The translations under genes were made by a program, and so were the position numbers. Positions 36,601 to 47,304 of a stretch of 64,000 nt of DNA are shown here, piece by piece. The notes beneath the pieces were generated by a model that was not told the DNA's origin, ran no database searches, and saw only the letters and a program-made list of their open reading frames with translations. Position 1 is the first letter of the stretch; each line of letters begins with the position of its first letter. This DNA is from Halictus rubicundus (taxonomy: Eukaryota > Arthropoda > Insecta > Hymenoptera > Halictidae): the NCBI RefSeq assembly GCF_050948215.1, contig NC_135164.1:6825116-6889115 (forward strand). The letters are read 5' to 3'.

Positions 36601-39600
36601 CTGGTCGGTCAGGCTCGAGTCGTAGTTCGTTTTCGAGACGGCCTGGTCTCGTTCGAAGATCCCCTGCGAGCTGCTCCAGTGTGGCGAGAAAATGGCCGGC
36701 ATCGCTACCTCGACGGGAGTGGAACATAGGCGGGTTCTCACTTGAGCAGAGCCTGATCGAACATTTTCCAGTTAGACGTGTCCTTTTTCGAAACATTGGG
36801 CAAAAATGCTTCGGAATAAAACAGAAGATCCAGAGAAAAGGGGCGAGCAAAGTTTTCGCGAAAATCTGTGTGCATCGACTCGACAAGTTTCGTCCTCGGG
36901 CACAGAGCATAGCGGCGAGAAGTTTAAGGGTGCAGGTGTTGAAACGAAAGTACGCCTAATGAACGTGAAGCGAAGCGAACCGATTTCACATATTGGTAGA
37001 CCGCAAAACTTTACTAGGTCAGACACAATGGCTGGGTTATGTGTATTCAAGCTGGCTGACGGCAGTCTTGCTCGAACAAGTTTGCCCGATCTGCCGTGCG
37101 CTGTTGCACGCTCCGCGAATGTCGAACATCGCGGGGGCTCCACTGTAAACGGGGGAAAATACCTACCAACTTGCTTCGAGTCGGGAAGATAATTCAATCG
37201 GCGTCGGCTGCGAAGCGCTTTCCACGGACTTTCGTTTTCTGGCATCAGCCTCGACTGAGAGATGGACAAGTAACGGGCCGACGGAGTGAGTATCCTGTAC
37301 TCCTGGGACTTAACCAGCCTTTCCGGCGTGTAGCACACTCCCTGGGACCGGGACCTCTGCGATTTAGGGCCCGCGGACTCCTCGAAGTACTTCTCGGCCT
37401 CCTGAACCGAAAACCCCCGGAGATCCTGCGATTTAGGCGGACGTTACGGTGGCCGGCAGGCATTTGGCCTTGACTGTCGCGTGCCTCTTTTCCTAGACAT
37501 TTTACGTCCTAAATCGGTAAGTAATCGATTAAACATGCATACCACCGTGTTCGAAATTAAGAGAATCTCTCTGCAATATACGTATATGAACTTGCAAGGG
37601 TCAAGATCTTGACAAATTGACGCTTCGATATTGCAATGAGCAGTTTAGAAGTGGTCACTCGTGTTTCCTGAAAGTCCAATCTACGTCTGTACAGAGCCCA
37701 AATTGCGAATTTCTAACTCATCGTCGAGTAATTTGTAATATTCGGCAGAAAACTCGCTTTCAGAAGCAAGTATCACGTCACAAGATGGCTGCCGCAGAGA
37801 CGTTCTCTTAATTTCGAGAGATTTAGTGTTCGTATCGAAGAAAAGGCTCTGGACAGACGTAGCAAAGACATGTACAAACGCGGTGGTGTGCATTTTTAAT
37901 TGATTACTTACTTATTTAAGACGTAAAATGTCTAGAAAAATGTCACAGTGTAACATAGCGTGGCAGTCAAGGCCAAATGCCTGTCGCCTCACCGACGATG
38001 ATCATTCGAAAGACGGAATGGCGCGCAGTGGAGCCAAGGCGGCAAAAATTTATGAAAAAAAAAATATTTTTGTGTAGCCCAATAGTGAGTGCATCATGTG
38101 CGAAAGTCGGATTTAAAAAAAAAATGTTATCAACGGAGATATACGTATGGTGAATAACCTTTTCTTCTCTTCTGAGAATTCATCAGTTTTCAGTGCGATA
38201 GTTATGTAATTACTCCGCCTACAATTGGATACTTAGGGGTCTACAAATTATATGGATTATTACAAATAGGCTAAACTATTAGCTGGCAAACAAATTTTTC
38301 AAAAAACGTCGTTTAACATTAAGCAATATGGATTAACCCAGGGGTCGGCAACCTATGACCCGCGGGGTCACCGAGTGACCCATTTGATAATTTCAAGTGA
38401 CCCACTTTAGTTACAAAAATAAAGTATAATATATGAAAATAAATTATAAAACATAAACATGAAACGTCAACTATGTTTGTAATTAGTTTCTTAATAAAAT
38501 ATATCTTATTATTTACTAAAAGACTGTTTTAACACTTTGACCGCCAAACTAGAAACCTCAAAAATTCCATAAAATCAAAGTACGTTATTTAATGAAATAA
38601 AAATTGCAAAAATTAAATGTATGATATTGAGTAGTCATCCAACATTTTTGCATTTTACAGATCCTAACCAAATTTGGTAGAATGAATATATTAACGTAAA
38701 AATTCATTTTAAAACCTGGACAAATAATTCCGTCACCTACATTTGGGTGACATGACAGTCAACGTGTTAATACTCTTTTTTTATTCATGGAGGGATAGAA
38801 AAAATCCTTCGAAAAGCTTCGATCTGGAATCGTTTTGGCAATATTGATCTAACTTTGTTTAAAAAATCTCGAGACCCTTTCAGACCCTTCCGTCGCAATT
38901 TCAGTTTAAACATGAACTTTCAGAATTTGGGTATTTACCATGCGTACATCTCCGTTGATAAAATTTAAAAAAAAAATCGGACTTTGGTACATTATGCGCG
39001 CACTATTAGGTTATACAAAAATATATTTTTTTTTCATAAAATCGATTTTTTGCCGCCTCGGCACCAGTGTGCGACGAAATCGGATTCAAAATCAAGGAAC
39101 TTTCGATAGGAATGAGGTAGAGCGATGAAATTTTTTTTAAATGAAAGATGCAACTTTTTAGAATATGGAAAAAATAGAGAGATTGTGGTACGAACACTTT
39201 ATAACCTCGAGAAAATTCGTCAAACGCGCACAAATTCAAGAAAATTTTACTTTTTCCAATACCACGCTCGGAAAAAATTTTTTTTTTAACATGCTATACA
39301 CAATGTCCCATAGATTTTTTCACGCAGATTTCAAATCTGGTCTCAAAAATTGTCTACGACCTCAGGATTTTCCAAAAAATAGATTTTTGTGACAAAAACG
39401 AAAGTCATTTTTCCGTTGAAATGATTGGATGGTAATAATCTCCCTATTTTTCCCAGATTCTACAAAGTTTCAGCTTCAATTAAAAAAAAATTTCATCGCT
39501 CAACCTCATTCCTATCGAAAGTTCCTTAATTTTGAATCCGATTTCGTCCAAATTGCCCGCTGCGCGGCGTTCGAACGTACCGGTTCTTCGGTGGCGATCG

Positions 39601-39910
39601 CATCGCGCTCGATCAGCTCGACGTCGAGGTCCTTGTGGATCATAGACGCGAGCTCGATCTTCTCGCAGTCGTCGTTCGAGTCCGGCTTGAACTCCTGCGC
39701 GAGAGAATAGGTCTCCTCGTCGTCGAGATCCGAGTCGATGCAGGAGAGCATCGACTCCGACGCGGAGTCCAGCGACAAGCAGTCCTTGCTGCGGCTCGAT
39801 CTCGGCGACTTCGGATCGTCCTCGTTGCACATTCGCCATCCGTAATCGTCCTCGTTCGACGTCTCCTTCAACTTCTCGTCGCGATCCCCCCTCCCTTTCG
39901 CGAGGAACAT
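33616..39910 (-). CDS. Uncharacterised acidic, coiled-coil-like protein
   Basis: Five coding exons, 39910-39581, 37431-37167, 36740-36364, 35502-35218 and 33807-33616, join with matching phases into 482 residues. I do not recognise the family. Residues 1-110 are acidic and Ser-rich with basic patches; 111-198 contain an Arg/Tyr-rich stretch (GVCYTPERLVKSQEYRILTP); 199-324 are Ser/Asp-rich and probably disordered. The C-terminal 325-482 looks helical and conserved in style: EVVSILEVLDTDPEKAAVLL, then heptad-like NLQRRVEMLQASNKDMFRDI and LREDVHELRYLDDLLNLLRE, ending WPFVVGRVKHPSEEMNLVV. No signal peptide or membrane segment. Intron 1 is almost entirely fold-back repeats. A 5' UTR acceptor (TTGCAG before 39997) precedes the start codon. 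A cytoplasmic scaffold role is a guess only. Confidence 0.78.
34195..34480. mobile_element. Partial CAGGGTGTTC inverted-repeat element
   Basis: Starts ACAGGGTGTTCATTTGTAAA. An inner arm GAATATCTCGAAAAGTATGA (near 34223) is repeated inverted at about 34443-34471, but the outer right terminus is missing, so it looks truncated. Confidence 0.45.
34653..35097. mobile_element. CAGGGTGTCAAAAAATTACA inverted-repeat element
   Basis: Ends match as inverted repeats over 26 bases with one difference (ATTACATGTCAC against ATTATATGTCAC). The element is 445 bp, non-coding, with no obvious target duplication. It contains a palindromic TGACCTTGA/TCAAGGTCA stretch near 34979-35003. Confidence 0.75.
35681..35879. 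mobile_element. MITE family B, TTAA-flanked
   Basis: TTAA at 35677-35680 and 35880-35883 bracket ends CGCTAGGTTTACGG and CCGTAAATCTAGTG. A further GACGGGTCCCG block inside the right end is shared with the copy at 54546. TTAA duplication points to a piggyBac-type mobiliser. It lies in intron 3 of the coiled-coil gene. Confidence 0.75.
35880..36363 (-). other. Remainder of intron 3 of the coiled-coil gene
   Basis: No coding content. TTAACACATTCGCGACCGC near 36138 resembles one terminus of MITE families C and D but has no partner nearby. Confidence 0.35.
36741..37166 (-). other. Intron 2 of the coiled-coil gene
   Basis: About 426 bases, GC-balanced, open in several frames on both strands by chance; no domain seen in any of them. 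It is bounded by a GTAGGT donor and an acceptor ending CTCAAG. Confidence 0.55.
37450..37992. repeat. Fold-back structure 1 in intron 1 of the coiled-coil gene
   Basis: The left arm (37450-37577) and right arm (37795-37992) are imperfect inverted copies. Shared tracts include GGCATTTGGCCTTGACTG, CTAGACATTTTACGTC, AAGTAATC-ATTAAA-ATGCA, CACCACCG-GTT and CGAAATTAAGAGAA. The left arm begins about 18 bases upstream, in the sense of transcription, of the exon 2 acceptor. Confidence 0.8.
38337..38420. mobile_element. hAT-like terminal fragment (CAGGGGTCGGCAACC)
   Basis: The sequence CCAGGGGTCGGCAACCTATG is the typical start of hAT-superfamily inverted repeats, followed by GTGACCCA repeats. The opposite end was not found. 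Confidence 0.45.
38533..38766. mobile_element. MITE family C, TTAA-flanked
   Basis: TTAA at 38529-38532 and 38767-38770. The ends CACTTTGACCGCC and CACGTTGACTGTC (reverse complement of the right end) form short inverted repeats. It closely matches 61995-62221 along most of its length. Nested in fold-back structure 2. Confidence 0.75.
39072..39555. repeat. Fold-back structure 3 next to the exon 1 splice donor
   Basis: The left arm 39072-39146 and right arm 39486-39555 are near-perfect inverted copies (GACGAAATCGGATTCAAAAT, GAACTTTCGATAGGAATGAG, AGCGATGAAATTTTTTTT). The right arm ends about 25 bases from the exon 1 donor at 39580. Confidence 0.85.
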
Positions 39911-39997
39911 CGTTAAAGCCTGCCGATGCGATGCGAGTCTGCCGCATCAATCTTCTCGCTGTTCTCCGGCCGACGGTGTATCGGTGTGTAATTAAAT
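39911..39997 (-). other. Probable 5' UTR segment of the coiled-coil gene
   Basis: A good acceptor (CGATTGCAG) ends at 39998 on the minus strand, leaving 87 bases of leader before the ATG at 39910. Upstream DNA (40.0-40.9 kb) is CpG-rich and is the likely promoter-side region. Confidence 0.5.
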
Positions 39998-41277
39998 CTG
40001 CAATCGAACAGAAATTACGCGCTTGCTCGATCCGCGAGCGTTCCAACTTTTACGTATACACCGTTCGAAAAGTGTTCCCCGGGAGATAACCGGCGGCTAA
40101 CCTTTGTCGCAGGAATTTCATTTGTACTCTCGAGAAACGAGTTCGTCGAAGAGTCGACACGCTGCCAGGTAAACGGCAGTCGATTCACTGTACGAAATCG
40201 TTCTCTGGTTCGAAACGCGTGACGCAAATGTTTATCATCTCAAGTATTGTTTCACCGTACGAGACCGTGATAAACCGTTGACGCGATAAAACGTATAAAC
40301 TGACGTCGGACGGAAGAAGAGAGAGAGAGAGAAGCGTATCGGTGTGGGAGGCGCACGGAGAAATCGAACCGCGGGCTCATTATATACGTACACTTGGTCG
40401 GCTTCTGTGTCGGCGTCGGAGACGCGACGGAAACTTCTAATATCTAAGAGCTGCCGATAATCAAACGATCTTCGAAGGCGGCTACTCCCTCGCGAAGCCA
40501 CCTAACCGAACGGAACGCGTCTTTTCCGCGGCGGTGGTCAAGCTACTTTTCCGCGCGAGTCAGCCTGCTCGGTCGCGAAACCTCCGATCACGATCTCTCA
40601 TGCTTCTTCTGTACAACAACTAGTTTGACAGTCGTTCGAAGCGCTGTCGCCGCTGTGCTTCGACTGTCTACGAAACGACCATTTCCTTGACCACTGGTCG
40701 TCATGGGGACACTAACTTAATAATCCGGCGTCTCTCGTTCTTATTTGACCGTCGCGCCGCGCCGCTCGCTACGCGCGTACGGCTTGTCGTTTTAACCCGT
40801 TCGGTATCGTTCCGAACGAGTCGCTTAACATTAATGCGGGCGTTACCGGCGCGGTGCCCCCCCCCCCCGTTCAACGACCTTCGTAATTTCGTTCTATAAT
40901 GAAAGCTAATTAACCCTTTGACTGGCCGCTCGGCCGCTCCGGCAAAAAAAAAATCCGTTAGCGTTGCGCGACGCGATTCGAGCCCGAGGTACGGGCCTCA
41001 TTGTCAGAAATTCATTTGCACCAGCACGACGCGGGGAACACGTTGCAACAGCCGCTAATTGTTGTGCAACGCGTATCAATATATATTCTATCGAGTCGCA
41101 TTCATACGCGTAAACGATCGATCGGAAATCAAGCTAAACCAAATTTGCCAGCGAAATTATCGACTGTCAACGATCACCGCAACCTTGTGAAGAAACGAAT
41201 ATGTTCTGTGCAATTAATAGACGGATTTCTACGCGATAGAAATATTGTCTGCGTTAATTGACGGTTCGTTTCTGTTT
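39998..41277. other. CpG-rich upstream region
   Basis: Dense in CG dinucleotides, with an AG microsatellite near 40318-40333 and a run of twelve C at about 40857-40868. Probably the promoter and first non-coding exon area of the coiled-coil gene. No coding exon is supported. Confidence 0.45.
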
Positions 41278-41281
41278 TTAA

Positions 41282-41592
41282 CCCTTAGCACTCGAATGGC
41301 GACTATAATACGCCACTAAGAATTGCTTTATTATTATTAAAAATATTTTCTAGATTATTAAATTTGTTTGTATTTAATATTAGTGAGCACTTCAGTATTG
41401 TACGAGTAAATTGCGCCATTTTCGTATGTGTAACATGAAAAAAAATATATAGAAATATTCTAGGAAATATTTGGAAATGGATATTGGATGGATATGGATA
41501 TGGATTTTTTGGATATGGATATTTTGGATTCTTTGGAAATATTCTAGGTCGGAAGAAATGTTTGGAGTTAAAATAGCTTCGAGTGGAAGGAG
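41282..41592. mobile_element. MITE family A with internal GGATAT expansion
   Basis: TTAA at 41278-41281 and 41593-41596. Left end CCCTTAGCACTCGAATGGCG; right end diverged (CTTCGAGTGGAAGGAG). Internal tracts TTTGTTTGTATTTAATA and TATTCTAGGTCGGAAGAAAT match the copy at 49996-50420. A local expansion of GGATAT-like units lies at about 41476-41531. Confidence 0.7.
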
Positions 41593-43202
41593 TTAAAAAT
41601 TTTTATCGACTGTGAACAGTGCGACAGTATTTGTAAATCCATTGTCTCTCGGAAATAATTGCGCGAAAAAGCTCGGGATAATGTTTCAACTGTTTCTATT
41701 TTTTTAAATATCCAAGCCTTTTTTAGTAAAATTTGATGTAGTGTACCTGCATATACCGATACGAGTCATTTTGACTCCCACGAAACTTACGATATTTTCC
41801 TACTCTTTTTAATTTCTTCATATCGTTGCAAGGCCGTAACATTATCTTCGCTTGTATATAAAAACATGTAACGTTTGTATACATCGATATGCTTCTGTTT
41901 TCGATGCATCGCAGAAAGCATCTCGCATTCAGTCAGAAAGAAACGAATTTTGGTGAAACTCACAATCGTGATCTGTAGAAATATTTTAACCTATAAAATT
42001 ACTTAGAAACCATGTGAAAGTTTTCACGAAGCGGTAAATTACTGCAAGAAATCATTAAAAACAAGTCATTTTGACCCCTCCGGTAGAAGCAGGTAGGGCG
42101 AGGGATCCAATTACTGCGCCTACATTAATTATACTTATTCTTAAAGCACACTCAATATTAAAAGAGAGATACATAACATATACATTAACTGACTTTAACG
42201 AAAAAATTTAGTATCCCTTTTTAAATATTCGTTATGCTTTAAAAGTAAATACAATTAACATAGGCACAGTAATTGGGTCTCTATACGTGAATCGTCGGTT
42301 GGTCTACTGTCAAAGAAATACGTCTCACAACACAGGAATGGATTAATCGTTTTGCAAAAATGGGTCAACGGGTGAACTTTTGCCCTGAGGAAATGTTAAA
42401 TGTTTTCACTATTCCGCATTCATACATACATGTGTTGTGATAAAATCCGCAGTCTAGCAAGGGAACACAAATTTTTGGCACGGTTTTCATTCACCTTTCA
42501 CGGTTTCCTTTTGTGGAGTAGCGGAGATTCAAGGTTATCCGGCACACTTTTATCACAGGTCGCGAGAGAAACGCACAATTTTCGCGTGGAAAGTTGCTCG
42601 CGGGTTTGAAAAGCGTTACCGAACTCGTTTTTCACGGGAAATCTTGTCGCCTTCTGCGTTCGAACGCGCACTAAACAACGCCGACGCGCGACAAGCAATC
42701 CCGGAACATTCTTACTCGCGGTGGAACCTCGGTGAACCCGCGATGGGTGTCGTGGCGTGTTTGAATACAGCCTAAACAAATACGACAATGCGCGGAACGC
42801 AATTGTTACGGATCGACTGGATGACTGTATCGCGTATTTACGTTTCCCCAGAGTGTATTTCTCCGCGATAGCTCGATGACCCTTTTGCGATAGTTTTCGC
42901 TCGCAGTGAGTCAAGACCAGAGCGGTCTCTGCCCATACCGATCATCATCCAGCTTTCTATGGACATTTCTCTGTTGACGGTCGCAAAAACCTATCGGCAC
43001 TAACGCAAATATTTCAACTTGTTCATCGTCTATTCGCATCGTTCGCGTTTATTTACCACGATAACCGGCTTATCGATGCGCGACGTTATCTCGAAAAGTT
43101 CATTGTGTCGTATAATTCTTCTTCAATTTATTAGGTAGCATACGTTCGTATAATACGACGACAAAGAAGTGTTCAGCTATTTGCAGATTATACGTGATAA
43201 TT

Positions 43203-43380
43203 AGTACTGCGGATCTTTATGCAAAATACAAATTTTCTAACTGATTTATTTTCTTTCTTAGTATGTATAGCTGGTTGAAAATAATGTAGCAGCATTTTAA
43301 AATGTTTCTAATGCTTTTACTGTTTTAATACACGCCTACCCATTTTTGTCATGAATGCATAAAATCCCTGATAATTAGAC
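43203..43380. mobile_element. Family E repeat, diverged copy
   Basis: Begins TACTGCGGATCTTTATGC and ends ATGCATAAAATCC. An inner CGCCTACCCATTTTTGTC segment is the reverse complement of the corresponding part of the copy at 60871-61073. Confidence 0.5.
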
Positions 43381-44691
43381 TGTGGATCGATGTCTTCTGA
43401 AAATTTTCAAAAAATGCTAAAATATAACATTCGACAGAATTTAGTAGAATTTTTATTTATTTCAGATCTACAACGGCTACTACCGCTGAAAATCAAATTT
43501 TATTTGACTCCACTTTCTTAAAGTACCTCTAAAAAAAAATTGCAAATTGTCTAATGATAATATTAATAACACGTGATACTTGCGCATAAATTGATCAGAG
43601 TTGTCTTGTTGTTATCGTATTTCGTAAATTCCGAACGCCTCTTTTGGCACACTAAGTTTCTGATTTTCGTGAAATTGTGGCCATTTAAACTGTTACAATT
43701 TTCTTAAAAACAATTGCACTTTTATAATCGCTCGTTTACTTTCTAACAAGATATTTTTGCGAAATATAGTCGAAGACTGAACACAGATTCTTCTTGATAA
43801 CGATGCAAATTGAACCGTCACTAGAAGCTTCGCGAAATTTTTGTCTTGACGGAATTTCATTTTCGTGTTCCATAAAAAGAAAGTGTGGAATGGTGCACCG
43901 TACATTACTGTAGAGTTGAGTACACCTCTCATTCAAAGCACAGTCAAACGGCCAGGAAAAAAAATCGCACATCCAGCTTCAATCTCGAAATCTATGGTAG
44001 ATACGGCCAGGGAAAAAATTTTGCAATGCTTTTAGAGACGCTGCAACTTGCAGCCTTTATTAGAAAATACGAATCTTCAATTCCTCACTAGTTACATCAT
44101 GCAAAAACATCTAAAAAGAAAGAAAAACAAATAAAATAAAATAAAAGATAAACTGTGAAAGTGGAGGCTTCATGCTTAAAACTAATTCCATGTTTACGGT
44201 TGCACTATTCTCTTTTATAAAATTATAACGGTTTAGCGGAGATCGACGATTTTTCAAAAATCGGAAATCTACAACACTTTTTAGAGCCACTGCATGTACT
44301 TGTGCGTACATAATCATGTCTTTATCTTTAACATAGAAAAGTAGCTCGCTAAATAAATAACAATTCCATAAAACTTTTCGCTTTACATTCACAATGACAT
44401 ATACGCTTCGAGTACGTGTCGAAGAGGTTTGGAATCTCGAGTGTTTTCTAGGATGCGTGCGTCGAGCAAAAAAATGTTGCGTTAGATAAGCAAAGCGAGT
44501 TGCACCGGGCACAGAATGAAAATTTCACTTCGAACGGCACAGTGTTCCGTAATGGAGGTCGCGCACGCGTCGCAAGTGTCGCGAGGCTCGCGTCGCGTCG
44601 CGGCATGATTCAACGAGCTGGGAACGATAGCGCGTCCGCGGTAGATCGTATTTCATATTTTCGCTATTTTATAGAAGTCAGCCTGTGGTCT

Positions 44692-44755
44692 AGGGGTACG
44701 ATTCACCACCGTGAATCCAGTGTCTGGATAGAAACGGGTATTCGAGACTACATGC
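44692..44755 (+). repeat. tRNA-like segment, possible SINE head
   Basis: TGTGGTCTAGGGGTACGATTC fits an A-box of proline-type tRNAs, and GGTATTCGAGACTAC about 40 bases later is a weak B-box. The cloverleaf is broken, so this is at best a tRNA-derived relic. Confidence 0.35.
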
Positions 44756-45759
44756 TGATTTTCAATTTTTTCCGTCAGATTTTTCCGGGCAAAGGTCAAC
44801 GGATTCGGCGGGAACGCGACCCGGTTAAAAACGCGAATTTAACTTGATTTTTAGGACGAATATTCATGAGCGTGACGTCAAAAGGCCTTGATAGAACCTG
44901 GCGCATCATCGATAAGCTTATCGTTACGATTGTTGCACTCAGGTGTAACGGGTGTTTTATAACGTCCGGATAATCGACCTAACGCCACGTCGACTCTCGG
45001 GGAACCTGCTTCCTAAAACAAAGACTGAATGCATTTAGATAGCTTTGAGCTTTCACTTTGAGGACCCATTTTGACGGCATCGACGACATCAGGACTGTGC
45101 ATCTAGTTCCTGAAGTTGCAAACGTATAATTTCATTACGCGCAAAAGACGAGTAGATACTCATTTTCTCCATTGTTTAAGATATTCACGCGTAATTCTGA
45201 TGGTTTATCATATTTTTCGAAATCCTCGTTTACAAAGGGTTTAAACGCTGCTCGAGACTTCACGTACCACCGTGTATGCACGCGAGCAGCGTCGCGACAA
45301 ATTTCCGATTGGCTGACCTTCCTGTGCCGATCGCGAACGATTATCTCGTAAATGATAACGCAATTAAATCAACTATGATTCATGCAGCGCCACGTGAAAC
45401 CGCGTAGGTGCATTTCGCGGTCACGGAAAAAGAAAACATAGGATACTGTTCCCTGTAAACTAATACTCGGGCGCAAAACGTAACGCCTCCCGCGTCTTTG
45501 TTTCAGCAAAACAAAGTTAATCATTCGTTCATTTGTCTGTAAGAGATCGTTGTCCACGTAAATCCCTTATCCACCTCAGCTTTCACTCTCGGTTCGATTT
45601 CAAAGGCATTGACACGCGGCGTTTAAACACAAATAAACGATAGGTTAATACATGTTGGTGGACCTTTGTGGAAAATAATAATTGTTTGCGCTAATTTTAG
45701 GACAGGGGAATAATAATAGAAAAGTTTGGAGCAAATTTTGCGCAATGTTCATGGCATAC

Positions 45760-46165
45760 CTTGCGAGCAACAGGCGGCCAATTTGGTGCCAAAACCTGCT
45801 TGGTGCAGAATTTGGTCCCTATTGGACGGCACAGTTCCATGCGAAGGATCCATGCCAAATCGAGGCCAATCCTTGTCACTAAGACCTTGCTCTACGAGGA
45901 CATAATCGGGATAAACCTTGCTGTAGGAGGAAAAATAGAATTTTATTTAAACTTCTAAATTATACGATTTTCAGTTTCATGTATTTTCAATAATCTAATT
46001 CCGTTTTCCCTCCTGCAGCAAGGTTTACTCTCAGAACATGGTTAGGTTCGCTCTTAGCGCGACCGATCTGCCCTCTATGTATAACTAAGCCAAGGTTTGG
46101 CCTCGATTTGGTCTTGATTTGACATGGCATTCTGTTTTGGTGGCAAATTTATAGCAAATTGCTTA
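45760..46165. repeat. Imperfect palindromic (fold-back) repeat
   Basis: Two tracts recur inverted: CCAAATCGAGGCCAATCCTTG (45853-45873) against CAAGGTTTGGCCTCGATTTG (46092-46111), and AAACCTTGCTGTAGGAGG against CCTCCTGCAGCAAGGTTT closer to the centre. The arms are interrupted and diverged. Short ORFs inside are not supported. Confidence 0.5.
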
Positions 46166-46194
46166 CTGGGCAATTTCTCTTTATAGTAGTTTTA

Positions 46195-46300
46195 TTGAAA
46201 TGTACGAAAAGTGTTGATACTCTTAATCTTTTTACTGTTTGAAATTGCACCCACACGTTCTTTTAAATAAATGCATAAAATCCGTAGTACACATATTAAT
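46195..46300. mobile_element. Family E repeat, right-end fragment
   Basis: AAATGCATAAAATCCGTAGT near 46268-46287 matches the family E right terminus. The left end is not recognised. Confidence 0.4.
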
Positions 46301-46671
46301 CCTTTTTTAAAAGTCCGTAGTGTTAAAAATGGGAAAATGAACATTTAAGTGGACTAAAGGCCTGCAGCAATGAACGCGTTAATACTTTTAGAATATTTAC
46401 GGTTTGCCGTGTTTATCCGCTTCGATTGCGAACAGGAACTCACTATACATATAGAAAGTTCGCACCTGTATTCCCCTCTGCGCAGAAACAAATTAAAAGA
46501 GCCGCAAAGTGCAAACATAGCATAGATAGGTTCTATGTATCCGAGTATCAGCAAAATATAAATACAGATAGGACGGAGCTATAAAATTCGTAGTATCTCC
46601 AATAATATTTACGAAAGTGATTGTAGAAAGAACGATTAAAGAATTCGGGCCCCGAAGGACATTATCAAAAA

Positions 46672-47065
46672 GTGCCGGAAAGGTAATAACTTTGTTCTAA
46701 ATGAAATGAAACAGGAGGATTTCATACCAACAAAATTTTTGGAGGACGCAATTTTTAAAAGGGTAAAGAATTCTAACGGAGAAACAATAAATTGGTTAAA
46801 AATATGCTGGATGCGTTTTTTTGAGAGATGAGCCATACGAAATTTTCTATAAGATATCAATGGACGAGAATGCAAAGTTTAAAATCCTGGATTTATTACC
46901 ACGTCGGGGTAGACCAAGAAAGTTCGAAAATATTGTATCGACATTTTATAAAAATATAAGACGAACTACAACAGCGAAATACAAGGACATGATGGGCTTA
47001 CTATGATACATATCACCGGAGCACCATGACTTCTTCAAATCCCTCCCGCATACACAAAATCAAGA
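46672..47065 (+). pseudogene. Decayed transposon-like coding fragment
   Basis: Frame 1 reads KCRKGNNFVLNEMKQEDF and, to a TGA near 46830, INWLKICWMRFFER. A second frame continues with RDEPYEIFYKISMDENAKFK, DLLPRRGRPRKFEN and KYKDMMGLL, then past a TGA to YISPEHHDFFKSL. One frameshift and at least one internal stop break it. The pattern resembles the shared coding block of insect DNA transposons, but I cannot name the superfamily with confidence. Confidence 0.45.
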
Positions 47066-47304
47066 TGAGTAGTAAATTGTTATGTAATTTATACAGTTAG
47101 AAAATGTCCCGAATTGCATAAATTGTGTTTTTGAAGTGTTTTAAAGATATATAAAGTAAATTGAGTATTGTTTTTTCAATTTGAAGCATTTTAAATTATG
47201 TCGAATGGACTAGAGCTCTTCCAAATTTTATAACGAATCTGGTTGTTAACTTTGAAAGTGGTTTAACTCCATTTTTGGTAAGAAAACACATATTATTCAC
47301 TTAA

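Larger units (their letters stand above)
38028..39069. repeat. Fold-back structure 2 with about 135-bp arms
   Basis: The left arm 38028-38165 and right arm 38931-39069 are inverted copies (shared: AAGGCGGCAAAAA against GAGGCGGCAAAAAA, ATATTTTTGT, TATCAACGGAGAT). The interior holds a hAT-like terminus near 38339 and a family C MITE at 38533-38766, so it is older than that MITE. Confidence 0.75.
41597..45760. other. Intergenic DNA without recognised genes
   Basis: No supported exon. A diverged family E copy lies near 43203-43380 and a solo family E end near 42429-42452. A tRNA-like segment is listed separately at 44692-44755. CpG-richer patches (42.5-42.9 and 44.5-44.9 kb) give long ORFs that look like composition artefacts. 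Confidence 0.4.

Noticed and set aside
36772..37338. 188-codon minus-strand ORF running past exon 2
   Set aside because: Its first part is the real exon 2, but it then reads through a good donor at 37166 into intron 2.
39480..40046. 188-codon minus-strand ORF overlapping exon 1 of the coiled-coil gene
   Set aside because: Wrong frame relative to the ATG at 39910 and the phase-consistent donor at 39580; Arg-rich shadow.
42498..42914. 138-codon minus-strand ORF in a CpG-rich patch
   Set aside because: No domain, no splice sites of fitting phase, composition artefact.
45682..45958. Short ORFs resembling FCAMFMAYLASNR and FGPYWTAQFHAK
   Set aside because: They fall within the left arm of the palindromic repeat and have no family resemblance I can support.
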